From NCBI GenBank assembly GCA_018335575.1, contig JAGXRT010000092.1, forward strand, positions 1-32,775: a DNA stretch of 32,775 nt. Reading direction: 5' to 3'. The DNA comes from Bacteroidota bacterium (GTDB taxonomy: Bacteria; Bacteroidota; Bacteroidia; Flavobacteriales; Flavobacteriaceae). The position numbers and the translations under genes were made by a program. The notes beneath the pieces are model-generated. The model ran no database searches, was not told the DNA's origin, and saw only the letters and a list, made by a program, of their open reading frames with translations. Shown here piece by piece: positions 1 to 6,904 of the stretch. How positions within the stretch are numbered: position 1 is the first letter of the stretch; every line of letters starts with the position of its first letter.

Positions 1-2
1 AA

Positions 3-386
3 CAATCAATTTTAGAAAATTATAAAGTGCACATGCACGTACCAGAAGGGGCAACGCCAAAAGACGGGCCAAGTGCAGGTATAACCATGTTAACATCCTT
101 GGTTTCTGTATATACACAACGAAAAGTAAAATCGAATATTGCCATGACGGGCGAAATTACCTTAAGAGGTAAAGTATTGCCGGTTGGAGGTATTCAGGAA
201 AAAATACTGGCAGCCAAACGCGCCAATATTAAAGAAATCATCTTAAGTGAAGAAAACAGAAAGGATGTTGAAGAAATTAAACAATCGTACTTAAAAGGAT
301 TGAAATTTCATTACGTAACCGAAATGAACGAAGTGATTGATTTGGCATTACTGAAACAAAAAGTAAAAAACGCTAAATCGTTTTAA
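3..386 (+). CDS. lon: Lon protease, C-terminal end (partial)
   Basis: This is the 3' end of an ATP-dependent Lon protease; the reading frame is open from base 3 and the N-terminal and AAA+ parts lie outside the window. What remains is the serine/lysine protease domain. The motif PKDGPSAG, encoded at about 57-80, carries the catalytic serine. The motif [11 protein letters not shown] follows, and its last lysine lies 43 residues after that serine, the spacing of the Ser-Lys dyad in E. coli Lon (S679/K722). Lon degrades misfolded and regulatory proteins in the cytoplasm. The TAA stop is followed after two bases by a hairpin terminator shared with the convergent mazG gene. Identification is firm; only the 5' boundary is unknown. 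Confidence 0.96.
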   Translation, partial: QSILENYKVHMHVPEGATPKDGPSAGITMLTSLVSVYTQRKVKSNIAMTGEITLRGKVLPVGGIQEKILAAKRANIKEIILSEENRKDVEEIKQSYLKGLKFHYVTEMNEVIDLALLKQKVKNAKSF

Positions 387-388
387 AC

Positions 389-417
389 AAAAAATCCCGA
401 GAAATCGGGATTTTTTT
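389..417. terminator. Bidirectional intrinsic terminator between lon and mazG
   Basis: A 12-bp perfect stem (389-400 with 405-416) encloses a GAAA loop. An A-run stands on the left arm and a T-run on the right, so it reads as a terminator on both strands. It starts two bases after the lon stop codon, and the mazG stop codon (416-418, minus strand) lies inside its right edge. Confidence 0.9.
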
Positions 418-1189
418 ATGATTGTTTCTTAGCTTCATTCCAATAAACATCCATTTCGGTTAAACTTAATTCGCTTATGTTTTTACTTATTTTTTTGGCT
501 TCTGCTTCTATGTGCTGAAACCGTCTGATAAACTCTTTGTTGGTGCGTTCTAAGGCACTTTCAGGATTGACATCAACAAAGCGTGCATAATTAATCAACG
601 AGAAAAACACATCGCCCAGTTCATCTTCAATTTTGTTGCTTTTGAGCTCAACTTCATTTTTAAACTCTTTTAATTCTTCTTCTACTTTTTTCCAAACTTC
701 TTCTTTTGTTGGCCAATCAAAACCTACACTGGCAGCTTTTTCTTGCATTCGGTAAGCCTTTACCATTGCAGGTAAGGAGTTTGGAACACCTTCTAAAACC
801 GATTTTTTACCTTCTTTTAATTTGAGGTTTTCCCAATTGGTTTTTACATCATCAGAGCTAGAAACTTTTACATCGCCATAAATATGTGGATGTCGGTTTA
901 TGAGCTTTTCTGAAATGGCATTGGCTACATCTGCGATATCAAAATTTTGGGTTTCTGATCCAATTTTTGCATAAAAAACGATGTGCAACAGTAAATCGCC
1001 CAATTCTCTTTTTATTTCTTCTAAGTTATTTTCAAGAATAGCATCGCCTAACTCATAGGTTTCTTCAATGGTTAAATGACGCAGCGATTCGAAGGTTTGC
1101 TTTTGATCCCAAGGGCATTGCGAACGCAAATCATCCATAATATCCAACAATCTGTTGAATGCTTGCAGTTGCTGTTCGCGAGTATTCAT
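416..1189 (-). CDS. mazG: Nucleoside triphosphate pyrophosphohydrolase MazG
   Basis: The 257-residue protein is a full-length two-domain MazG, which hydrolyses (d)NTPs to NMP and pyrophosphate and so cleans the nucleotide pool. The N-terminal domain shows CPWDQKQTFESLRH and the metal-binding helices IEETYE (E42, E43, E46) and RELGD (E62, D65). A second MazG repeat has VEEELKEF and EDELGDVFF at about residues 170-200. Length agrees with the E. coli enzyme (263 residues). It is the last gene of a leftward run with ruvX, def and the DUF5606 gene. Its ATG overlaps the DUF5606 stop codon by one base (TAATG), which suggests translational coupling, and its own stop lies in the terminator shared with lon. 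Confidence 0.95.
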   Translation of the reverse strand: MNTREQQLQAFNRLLDIMDDLRSQCPWDQKQTFESLRHLTIEETYELGDAILENNLEEIKRELGDLLLHIVFYAKIGSETQNFDIADVANAISEKLINRHPHIYGDVKVSSSDDVKTNWENLKLKEGKKSVLEGVPNSLPAMVKAYRMQEKAASVGFDWPTKEEVWKKVEEELKEFKNEVELKSNKIEDELGDVFFSLINYARFVDVNPESALERTNKEFIRRFQHIEAEAKKISKNISELSLTEMDVYWNEAKKQS

Positions 1190-1596
1190 TAGGCTTCTTC
1201 TTCAGATTTAATGGTGCTAAAATCAAACTTGGCATCAACCAGAATATTGTACCATTTAATTACTTTTTTAACGTTTGATGGATAAACGCGTTCTTTGTCG
1301 TAATTAGGGACAAACGACTCGAAATAGGCCATTAATTCTTGATCTTTGGCTGTTTCGCTGACAGAAGTTTTTCCGCCTTCTTTTTCAAAAATCGATTTAA
1401 ATACTAAACGTAACGGATATTCTTCTTCGTAGGTATAAATTGCGATATCTTTTAATGTACTTACATTTTTAGAGCCAATTAAGGTGCCTCTTTTACCGTC
1501 TGTTAATGATTCTATTACAAATCCATTTTTGCTTTGATTCATAACTTTAAACAATCCGGGTTTTCCCGATACTGATATAATTTTATCTAACTCCAT
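1189..1596 (-). CDS. DUF5606 domain protein
   Basis: A 135-residue soluble protein that I recognise as the DUF5606 family, found in Bacteroidota and of unknown function. The N-terminal ~60 residues (LDKIISVSGKPGLFKV, then GFVIESLTDGKRGTLIGS) look like a small beta-rich, SH3-like fold. The C-terminal half, with LMAYFESFVPNYDKERVYPS and KKVIKWYNIL, is predicted helical. No signal peptide or membrane segment is visible. It sits 4 bases after def and overlaps mazG by one base, so it is made with both. Co-transcription with a deformylase and a nucleotide house-cleaning enzyme suggests a housekeeping role, but no activity can be read from the sequence. The family call is from memory of the conserved N-terminus. 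Confidence 0.8.
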   Translation of the reverse strand: MELDKIISVSGKPGLFKVMNQSKNGFVIESLTDGKRGTLIGSKNVSTLKDIAIYTYEEEYPLRLVFKSIFEKEGGKTSVSETAKDQELMAYFESFVPNYDKERVYPSNVKKVIKWYNILVDAKFDFSTIKSEEEA

Positions 1597-1600
1597 TTTT

Positions 1601-2182
1601 TTATTTTAGTTTAGTAAATTTCATTTTATAATCTACATCTACCAATCCTTTGGTGATATTTTCTAATTTTCGTTTAAGTAATCTTTTTTTAAGGGAAGAA
1701 AGTTTATCAGTAAACAAAACCCCTTCAATATGGTCGTACTCGTGCTGAATAACGCGTGCTGCCAATCCTCCAACAGTTTCTTTATGAGGAATAAATTTTT
1801 CGTCTAAATATTCGATGGTGATGGTTTCATTGCGCGATACATCTTCTCTGATATTTGGAATACTCAAACAACCTTCGGTAAATGCCCATTCATCACCTTC
1901 TTCCTGAGTAATTTGAGCATTGATAAATACTTTTTTATAGGTTGCCAAAAATTGACGTTCATCATCATCTAAATCTTCATCAGCCGAAAACGGTGCAGTA
2001 TCCACTAAAAAAAGACGGATATCAAGTCCAATTTGAGGTGCAGCCAATCCAACGCCTTCTGCTTTGTACATAGTTTCCCACATATTCGCTATTAACTCAG
2101 CTAATTGTGGAAAATCTTCACCAATTTCTTTTCCTACTTTTCTCAAAACTGGATCTCCATAAGCAACAATAGGTAATATCAT
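1601..2182 (-). CDS. def: Peptide deformylase
   Basis: This 193-residue enzyme removes the formyl group from the N-terminal methionine of nascent proteins at the ribosome. All three family motifs are present: GVGLAAPQ (residues 43-50), EGCLS (103-107, with the metal-binding Cys105) and HEYDH (147-151, two metal-binding histidines and the catalytic glutamate). A short acidic insertion (about residues 66-77) separates motif 1 from motif 2, and the C-terminal tail is lysine-rich. It is the first gene after an 86-base spacer downstream of ruvX. That spacer contains a good -7 box (2201-2208), so def, the DUF5606 gene and mazG can be transcribed from their own promoter as well as from that of ruvX. 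Confidence 0.97.
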   Translation of the reverse strand: MILPIVAYGDPVLRKVGKEIGEDFPQLAELIANMWETMYKAEGVGLAAPQIGLDIRLFLVDTAPFSADEDLDDDERQFLATYKKVFINAQITQEEGDEWAFTEGCLSIPNIREDVSRNETITIEYLDEKFIPHKETVGGLAARVIQHEYDHIEGVLFTDKLSSLKKRLLKRKLENITKGLVDVDYKMKFTKLK

Positions 2183-2200
2183 ATAGTATATTTAATAGTG

Positions 2201-2208
2201 CAAAAGTA
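2201..2208 (-). promoter_or_regulatory. Promoter -7 box upstream of def
   Basis: The minus strand reads TACTTTTG, an exact match to the Bacteroidota/Flavobacterium -7 consensus TAnnTTTG, 18 bases before the def ATG. I see no TTG at the expected -33 distance, so this is a partial promoter call. Confidence 0.55.
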
Positions 2209-2268
2209 CAAAGTTTGGTTTAATTAATGTGATTCGATAAGTAGTTTGATGCAATAGTTAAAAAGATT

Positions 2269-2679
2269 TTATCTATGGTACAAATATGATTGTAAAATAA
2301 TGGTTGCACTAATCTCATCCAGTAATTTTTTGTTTTGACGATCTTTTTTTTTCAATCCGCTGTCAATCATTGTTTGAAAAGCTAACTTTGAAGTAAAGCG
2401 TTCATCAATAAGTTTTACAGGAATATGAGGATAAGTAGCTTGAAGTTTTTTTACAAATTCGTGTATTAGATGTGTACTTTCACTTGGCTGATTATTCAGT
2501 TGCTTGGCATCGCCAACAACAAATAAACTAACTTTTTCATGAGCTAAATAAGTGGATAAAAAAGAAAAAATTGCTGAGGTTTCCACCGTAGTTAATCCCG
2601 ATGCAATAAGTTGCAATTCATCAGTAACTGCAATACCGGTTCTTTTTAAACCATAATCAAAAGCAATAATTCTACTCAT
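2269..2679 (-). CDS. ruvX: Putative pre-16S rRNA nuclease / Holliday junction resolvase-like RuvX (YqgF)
   Basis: A 136-residue YqgF-family protein with an RNase H-like fold. The E. coli homologue is implicated in the final 5' maturation of 16S rRNA. The N-terminus IIAFDYGLKRTGIAVTD carries the first acidic catalytic residue (Asp8). LFVVGDAKQLNN matches the central strand and VKLIDERFTS carries the conserved Asp-Glu-Arg. An aspartate or glutamate near KLLDEISATIIL completes the site. Length is typical. It is transcribed leftward and diverges from dapD; the 95-base spacer holds a -7 box for each direction. It heads the group ruvX, def, DUF5606, mazG. Confidence 0.92.
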   Translation of the reverse strand: MSRIIAFDYGLKRTGIAVTDELQLIASGLTTVETSAIFSFLSTYLAHEKVSLFVVGDAKQLNNQPSESTHLIHEFVKKLQATYPHIPVKLIDERFTSKLAFQTMIDSGLKKKDRQNKKLLDEISATIILQSYLYHR

Positions 2680-2694
2680 TTAAGTTGTTTGCAA

Positions 2695-2702
2695 CAAAAA
2701 TA
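2695..2702 (-). promoter_or_regulatory. Promoter -7 box upstream of ruvX
   Basis: The minus strand reads TATTTTTG (consensus TAnnTTTG), 15 bases before the ruvX ATG. It lies in the divergent spacer shared with dapD. No clear -33 TTG was seen. Confidence 0.55.
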
Positions 2703-2749
2703 CATATTTTATGTAGCTTAAGAAATATTAAAATTATGTAAATGATTTC

Positions 2750-2757
2750 TATCTTTG
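2750..2757 (+). promoter_or_regulatory. Promoter -7 box upstream of dapD
   Basis: TATCTTTG matches TAnnTTTG exactly and lies 17 bases before the dapD ATG, giving a short leader of about 10 bases. The -33 element is not recognisable. Confidence 0.6.
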
Positions 2758-2774
2758 CATTTTATTAAAGATAT

Positions 2775-3590
2775 ATGGAAAATTTAAGAAGTATTATTGA
2801 AAAAGCATGGGAAGACCGTTCGCTTTTAAAAGAAAAAGAAACTCAAGAAGCTATAAGAGAAGTTGTTGATTTATTAGATTCAGGAAAATTAAGGGTTTCA
2901 GAACCTGTAGAAAATAGTTGGAAAGTAAATGAATGGGTTAAAAAAGCAGTGGTTTTATATTTTCCAATACAAAAAATGGAAACATTCGAAGTTGGTATTT
3001 TTGAATATCACGATAAAATTCCGTTAAAAAGGGGGTATGAAGCTAAAGGAATACGTGTAGTACCACACGCTGTGGCTCGTCATGGTTCATTTATTGCTTC
3101 TGGTACTATTTTAATGCCTAGCTATGTAAATATTGGTGCTTATGTAGATACCGGAACCATGGTTGATACTTGGGCAACGGTAGGTAGCTGCGCTCAAATT
3201 GGTAAAAATGTGCATTTGAGTGGCGGTGTTGGAATAGGTGGTGTTTTAGAACCTTTGCAGGCAGCACCTGTTATTATTGAAGATGATGCTTTTATTGGCT
3301 CAAGATGCATTGTTGTTGAAGGGGTGAGAGTCGAACGCGAAGCGGTCCTAGGCGCCAATGTAGTTTTAACTGGCAGTACAAAAATTATTGATGTTACCAA
3401 AGAAACCCCCGTTGAATATAAAGGATTTGTTCCAGCACGAAGCGTAGTAATTCCGGGTAGTTATACTAAAAAATTTGCCGGCGGCGATTATCAGGTGCCT
3501 TGCGCTTTGATAATTGGGCAACGTAAACCTTCAACCGATTTAAAAACTAGTTTAAACAATGCCTTACGCGAATACGACGTAGCAGTTTAA
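2775..3590 (+). CDS. dapD: 2,3,4,5-tetrahydropyridine-2,6-dicarboxylate N-succinyltransferase
   Basis: DapD transfers succinyl from succinyl-CoA to tetrahydrodipicolinate in the succinylase branch of lysine and meso-diaminopimelate synthesis, feeding peptidoglycan. The 271-residue protein has the family's N-terminal helical domain followed by a left-handed beta-helix of hexapeptide repeats (about residues 100-230). Visible landmarks are GAYVDTGTMVDTWATVGSCA, then NVHLSGGVGIGGVLEP and EDDAFIGSRC. The C-terminal region has YTKKFAGGDYQVPCALIIGQ. Length equals that of E. coli DapD (274 residues). It has its own promoter box in the spacer to ruvX, and the tRNA nucleotidyltransferase gene follows after 14 bases, so the two are probably co-transcribed. 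Confidence 0.96.
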   Translation: MENLRSIIEKAWEDRSLLKEKETQEAIREVVDLLDSGKLRVSEPVENSWKVNEWVKKAVVLYFPIQKMETFEVGIFEYHDKIPLKRGYEAKGIRVVPHAVARHGSFIASGTILMPSYVNIGAYVDTGTMVDTWATVGSCAQIGKNVHLSGGVGIGGVLEPLQAAPVIIEDDAFIGSRCIVVEGVRVEREAVLGANVVLTGSTKIIDVTKETPVEYKGFVPARSVVIPGSYTKKFAGGDYQVPCALIIGQRKPSTDLKTSLNNALREYDVAV

Positions 3591-3604
3591 CCTATTAAAA
3601 CGAA

Positions 3605-5023
3605 ATGGCATTAATCACGTATAAAACAGCATTAAATAATCCTATTTTTGAAATAATCGCTTCAGTGGCTGATGAATTGAAGGTTGATTGTTATGTAATT
3701 GGTGGCTTTGTACGTGATTACTTTTTGAAAAGAGATATTAAGAAAGATATCGATATTGTTGTTATTGGAAACGGTATTGAGTTAGCCGAACAAGTGGCGT
3801 TGAAATTACCCAATACTCCAACTGTTAAAGTGTTTAAAAACTTTGGTACCGCCATGTTTCGGTTTCAAGAATTTGAAATCGAGTTTGTTGGAGCTCGGAA
3901 AGAATCGTATTCCGAAGAAAGCAGAAATCCAACAGTGGAGTCCGGAAGCTTAGAAGACGATCAGCAACGTCGTGATTTTACCATTAATGCTATGGCATTT
4001 AGCTTAAATAAACGTGATTATGGAATGCTTCTAGATCCGTTTAATGGAATGCTGCATTTGGAGCAAAGGTGTATTAAAACACCTTTAAATCCAGACATAA
4101 CTTATTCTGATGATCCCTTAAGGATGTTACGAGCTATTCGTTTTGCGGCACAGCTCAATTTTGAAATTCATCCAACATCCTTTGAAGCGATTCAGCGAAA
4201 TTCCTACAGATTATCAATAATTTCTGGTGAACGCATCGTTGAGGAGTTGCATAAAATTCTGGAAACACAAAAACCTTCAATAGGATTATTATTATTAGAC
4301 CAAGCTTCTTTGCTTGATCTAATTTTACCAGAAGTATCGTCTTTAAAGGGAGTTGAAGATATTGAAGGTCAACGTCATAAAGACAATTTTTACCACACTT
4401 TTGAGGTTGTTGATAATATCGCTCAAAAAACTGAGGATGTTTGGCTTCGTTGGGCAGCCTTATTACATGACATCGGAAAAGCGCCAACCAAAAAATTTAA
4501 TAAGAAATTGGGATGGACATTTCATGGTCACGAGTTTATTGGCTCCAAAATGGTTTATCATCTTTTTAAACGATTACACATGCCGTTGAACAACAAAATG
4601 AAACTCGTGCAAAAATTGGTATTGCTAAGTTCGCGCCCAATTGTTTTATCAGGCGAAGTAACTGATTCAGCGGTTCGAAGATTAATTTACGACGCAGGTG
4701 ATGATATTGAATCCTTGATGCTATTGTGTGAAGCCGATATTACCACAAAAAACCCAAATCGATACAAAGTTTATCATAATAATTTTGAGATTGTACGAAA
4801 AAAAATTAAGGAAGTTGAAGAACGTGATCATGTGCGTAATTTTCAGCCTCCAATTTCTGGTGAGTTAATTATGGATACTTTTAATTTAAAACCGTGTAAA
4901 GAAATTGGAATTATAAAGGAAGCCATTAAAGAAGCCATTTTGGAAGGTGAAATTCCAAATGAATTCGAAGCAGCCTATAAGTTCATGTTGTATAAGGCTA
5001 AAGAAATTGGACTAGGCAATTAA
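3605..5023 (+). CDS. cca: CCA tRNA nucleotidyltransferase / polyA-polymerase family with HD domain
   Basis: A 472-residue class II nucleotidyltransferase that adds or repairs the 3' CCA of tRNAs. The catalytic head shows GGFVRDYFL (from residue 33) and the metal-binding pair Asp48/Asp50 in KKDIDIVV. RRDFTINAMAF and DPLRMLRAIRFAAQLNFE follow as the family's sugar- and base-recognition motifs. A C-terminal HD phosphohydrolase domain has ALLHDIGKAP near residue 288. The HD-bearing form is common in Bacteroidota and may also act as a phosphatase or phosphodiesterase; that part is inference. It follows dapD by 14 bases and ends 2 bases from the convergent ABC exporter, with no obvious terminator between them. 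Confidence 0.93.
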   Translation: MALITYKTALNNPIFEIIASVADELKVDCYVIGGFVRDYFLKRDIKKDIDIVVIGNGIELAEQVALKLPNTPTVKVFKNFGTAMFRFQEFEIEFVGARKESYSEESRNPTVESGSLEDDQQRRDFTINAMAFSLNKRDYGMLLDPFNGMLHLEQRCIKTPLNPDITYSDDPLRMLRAIRFAAQLNFEIHPTSFEAIQRNSYRLSIISGERIVEELHKILETQKPSIGLLLLDQASLLDLILPEVSSLKGVEDIEGQRHKDNFYHTFEVVDNIAQKTEDVWLRWAALLHDIGKAPTKKFNKKLGWTFHGHEFIGSKMVYHLFKRLHMPLNNKMKLVQKLVLLSSRPIVLSGEVTDSAVRRLIYDAGDDIESLMLLCEADITTKNPNRYKVYHNNFEIVRKKIKEVEERDHVRNFQPPISGELIMDTFNLKPCKEIGIIKEAIKEAILEGEIPNEFEAAYKFMLYKAKEIGLGN

Positions 5024-5025
5024 AA

Positions 5026-6855
5026 TTAAAACGATTGCATCGAAACTAATTTTTCGTACACTCCGTTTTTGGCAATTAGTTCATCATGCTTACCTTGTTC
5101 TACAATTTTACCTTTTTTCATAACCACTATTAAATCGGCATTTTGAATGGTTGATAAACGATGAGCTATAACCAATGAGGTTCGGTTCTGCATCATTTTT
5201 TCAAAAGCTTTTTGTACCAGTTGTTCCGATTCGGTATCTAAGGCCGAAGTGGCTTCATCCAACACCATAATAGGTGGGTTTTTTAATACAGCCCGTGCAA
5301 TGCTAATGCGTTGTTTTTGACCGCCTGATAATTTATTGCCACTATCGCCAATATTGGTATGTATACCCTGTGGTAAATCTTTTACAAATTCGTAGGCGTT
5401 GGCTATTTCTAAAGCTTCAATAACTTCTTCATCCGTAGCATCAAGTTTTCCAAGTAACACATTGTTTTTAACTGTATCGTTAAACAATAAGGAATCTTGG
5501 GTTACCAAGCCAATTTGATTTCTCAATGAATTTATAGAAAGCGATTTAATGTTTATTCCATCCATTTTGATTACGCCACTATTAACATCGTAAAAACGGG
5601 TAATTAAATTGGCAATAGTCGATTTACCGCTGCCAGATTGTCCAACCAAGGCCACGGTTTTCCCTTTAGGAATAGTTAATGAAAAATCGTTTAGAACAAT
5701 ATCATCTTCATACTTAAAACACACATTTTCGAAGCTGACTTCTTTTTCGAAAGTTTCAAGTTCAATGGCATTTTCAATATTAGGTATAGAATCTTTAGTA
5801 TTTAAAATTTCTAGTACACGTTCTGCTGCCGCATTTCCTTTACGAACACTGTATCCTGCTTTTGAAATAGCTTTAGCTGGAGTTAAAATATTGTATGCCA
5901 GTCCGATATAGGATAAAAAGATGGCGGGTTCCAGAGTTTTATCAATAAAGACCAAATTACCGCCATACCACAATAGACCTGCAATTACCAAAATACCTAA
6001 AAATTCACTGGCAGGTGAAGCTAAGTTCTGACGGTTTAATAATTTGTTTGAAATATTAAAAAATCGTTCTGTAGATGATTGAAATTTACCAGTAAAATTA
6101 GATTCAGAATTAAAACTTTTAATCACTTTTAATCCGCTGAGGGTCTCATCCAAGAGTGATAAAAAATGTCCTTGTTCTTGTTGCGCCTTATCCGATTGTT
6201 TTTTTAACTTTTTACCAATGGCTGATATAATGAATCCGGAAATTGGTATAAAAATAAATACAAACATGGTTAATTTCGGACTGAGGAAAAACATCGTTAA
6301 AATTGTGAATAGAATAGTAAGAGGCTCTCTTACAATAAGTTCTAGTATCGATAAAAAGGAATGCTGAATTTCCAATACATCTGACGAAATTCGGGCAATT
6401 ACATCACCTTTTCTTTTTTCAGAGAAAAATGAAATTGGCAGCGTTACTACTTTAGCATACAGTTCATTGCGTAAATCACGTAAAACACCATTTCTCAAAA
6501 AGGTAATGAAATACATTGCCAAATAGTTGAAGATATTTTTAAGCAAGAAAATTGATATAATAACTACAATCATATAGCTAAGAACCTGAAATTTACCGTC
6601 GGTTTTTATGGCTTCTGCAATAAAATAGTTTAACGAATCGGTAAAATATTCTTTTAAGCTCGATATACCTGTATAAATGGGTTTGGTTTCAACCGGATTC
6701 AAATCGGTTTCATTAAACAATACTTTTAACATTGGTATAAGTGCTACAAAAGAAAGGGCACTAAATAAGGCGTAGAAAATATTGGCAATGATGTTTAAGA
6801 ATCCATAAATTTTATACGGAATTGCAAATCGAAAAATTTCTTTAAAATAATTCAT
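5026..6855 (-). CDS. ABC transporter, transmembrane plus ATPase half-exporter (MsbA-like)
   Basis: A 609-residue fused permease-ATPase of the ABCB/MsbA type. Six hydrophobic segments occupy roughly residues 1-320. The first helix is followed by a periplasmic loop longer than in E. coli MsbA. The nucleotide-binding domain has Walker A GQSGSGKST (about residue 405), signature LSGGQKQR (about 510), Walker B IMVLDEATSALD and the switch histidine in VIAHRLST. Such homodimeric exporters flip lipids, lipid A or drugs across the inner membrane. Lipid export is the likeliest role in this lineage, but the substrate cannot be told from sequence. It lies downstream of the phosphohexomutase with a 49-base spacer containing an AT-rich hairpin. 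Confidence 0.9.
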   Translation of the reverse strand: MNYFKEIFRFAIPYKIYGFLNIIANIFYALFSALSFVALIPMLKVLFNETDLNPVETKPIYTGISSLKEYFTDSLNYFIAEAIKTDGKFQVLSYMIVVIISIFLLKNIFNYLAMYFITFLRNGVLRDLRNELYAKVVTLPISFFSEKRKGDVIARISSDVLEIQHSFLSILELIVREPLTILFTILTMFFLSPKLTMFVFIFIPISGFIISAIGKKLKKQSDKAQQEQGHFLSLLDETLSGLKVIKSFNSESNFTGKFQSSTERFFNISNKLLNRQNLASPASEFLGILVIAGLLWYGGNLVFIDKTLEPAIFLSYIGLAYNILTPAKAISKAGYSVRKGNAAAERVLEILNTKDSIPNIENAIELETFEKEVSFENVCFKYEDDIVLNDFSLTIPKGKTVALVGQSGSGKSTIANLITRFYDVNSGVIKMDGINIKSLSINSLRNQIGLVTQDSLLFNDTVKNNVLLGKLDATDEEVIEALEIANAYEFVKDLPQGIHTNIGDSGNKLSGGQKQRISIARAVLKNPPIMVLDEATSALDTESEQLVQKAFEKMMQNRTSLVIAHRLSTIQNADLIVVMKKGKIVEQGKHDELIAKNGVYEKLVSMQSF

Positions 6856-6869
6856 TTAATTGGTTTCAG

Positions 6870-6902
6870 CTTATTTATAGCATTTAATGCTTTTTAAATA
6901 AG
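6870..6902. repeat. AT-rich inverted repeat between pgm-type gene and ABC exporter
   Basis: The arms cttattta (6870-6877) and taaataag (6895-6902) can pair, and an inner agcat/atgct pair around TTA extends the hairpin. There is no terminal T-run on either strand, so it is not a classical terminator. It fills most of the 49-base spacer between two leftward genes and could be a weak attenuator or an mRNA processing structure; function unknown. Confidence 0.5.
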
Positions 6903-6904
6903 TG

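Noticed and set aside
4155-4589. Open frames on both strands inside the tRNA nucleotidyltransferase gene
   Set aside because: They are shadows of a gene with strong motifs in its own frame; none resembles a protein family.
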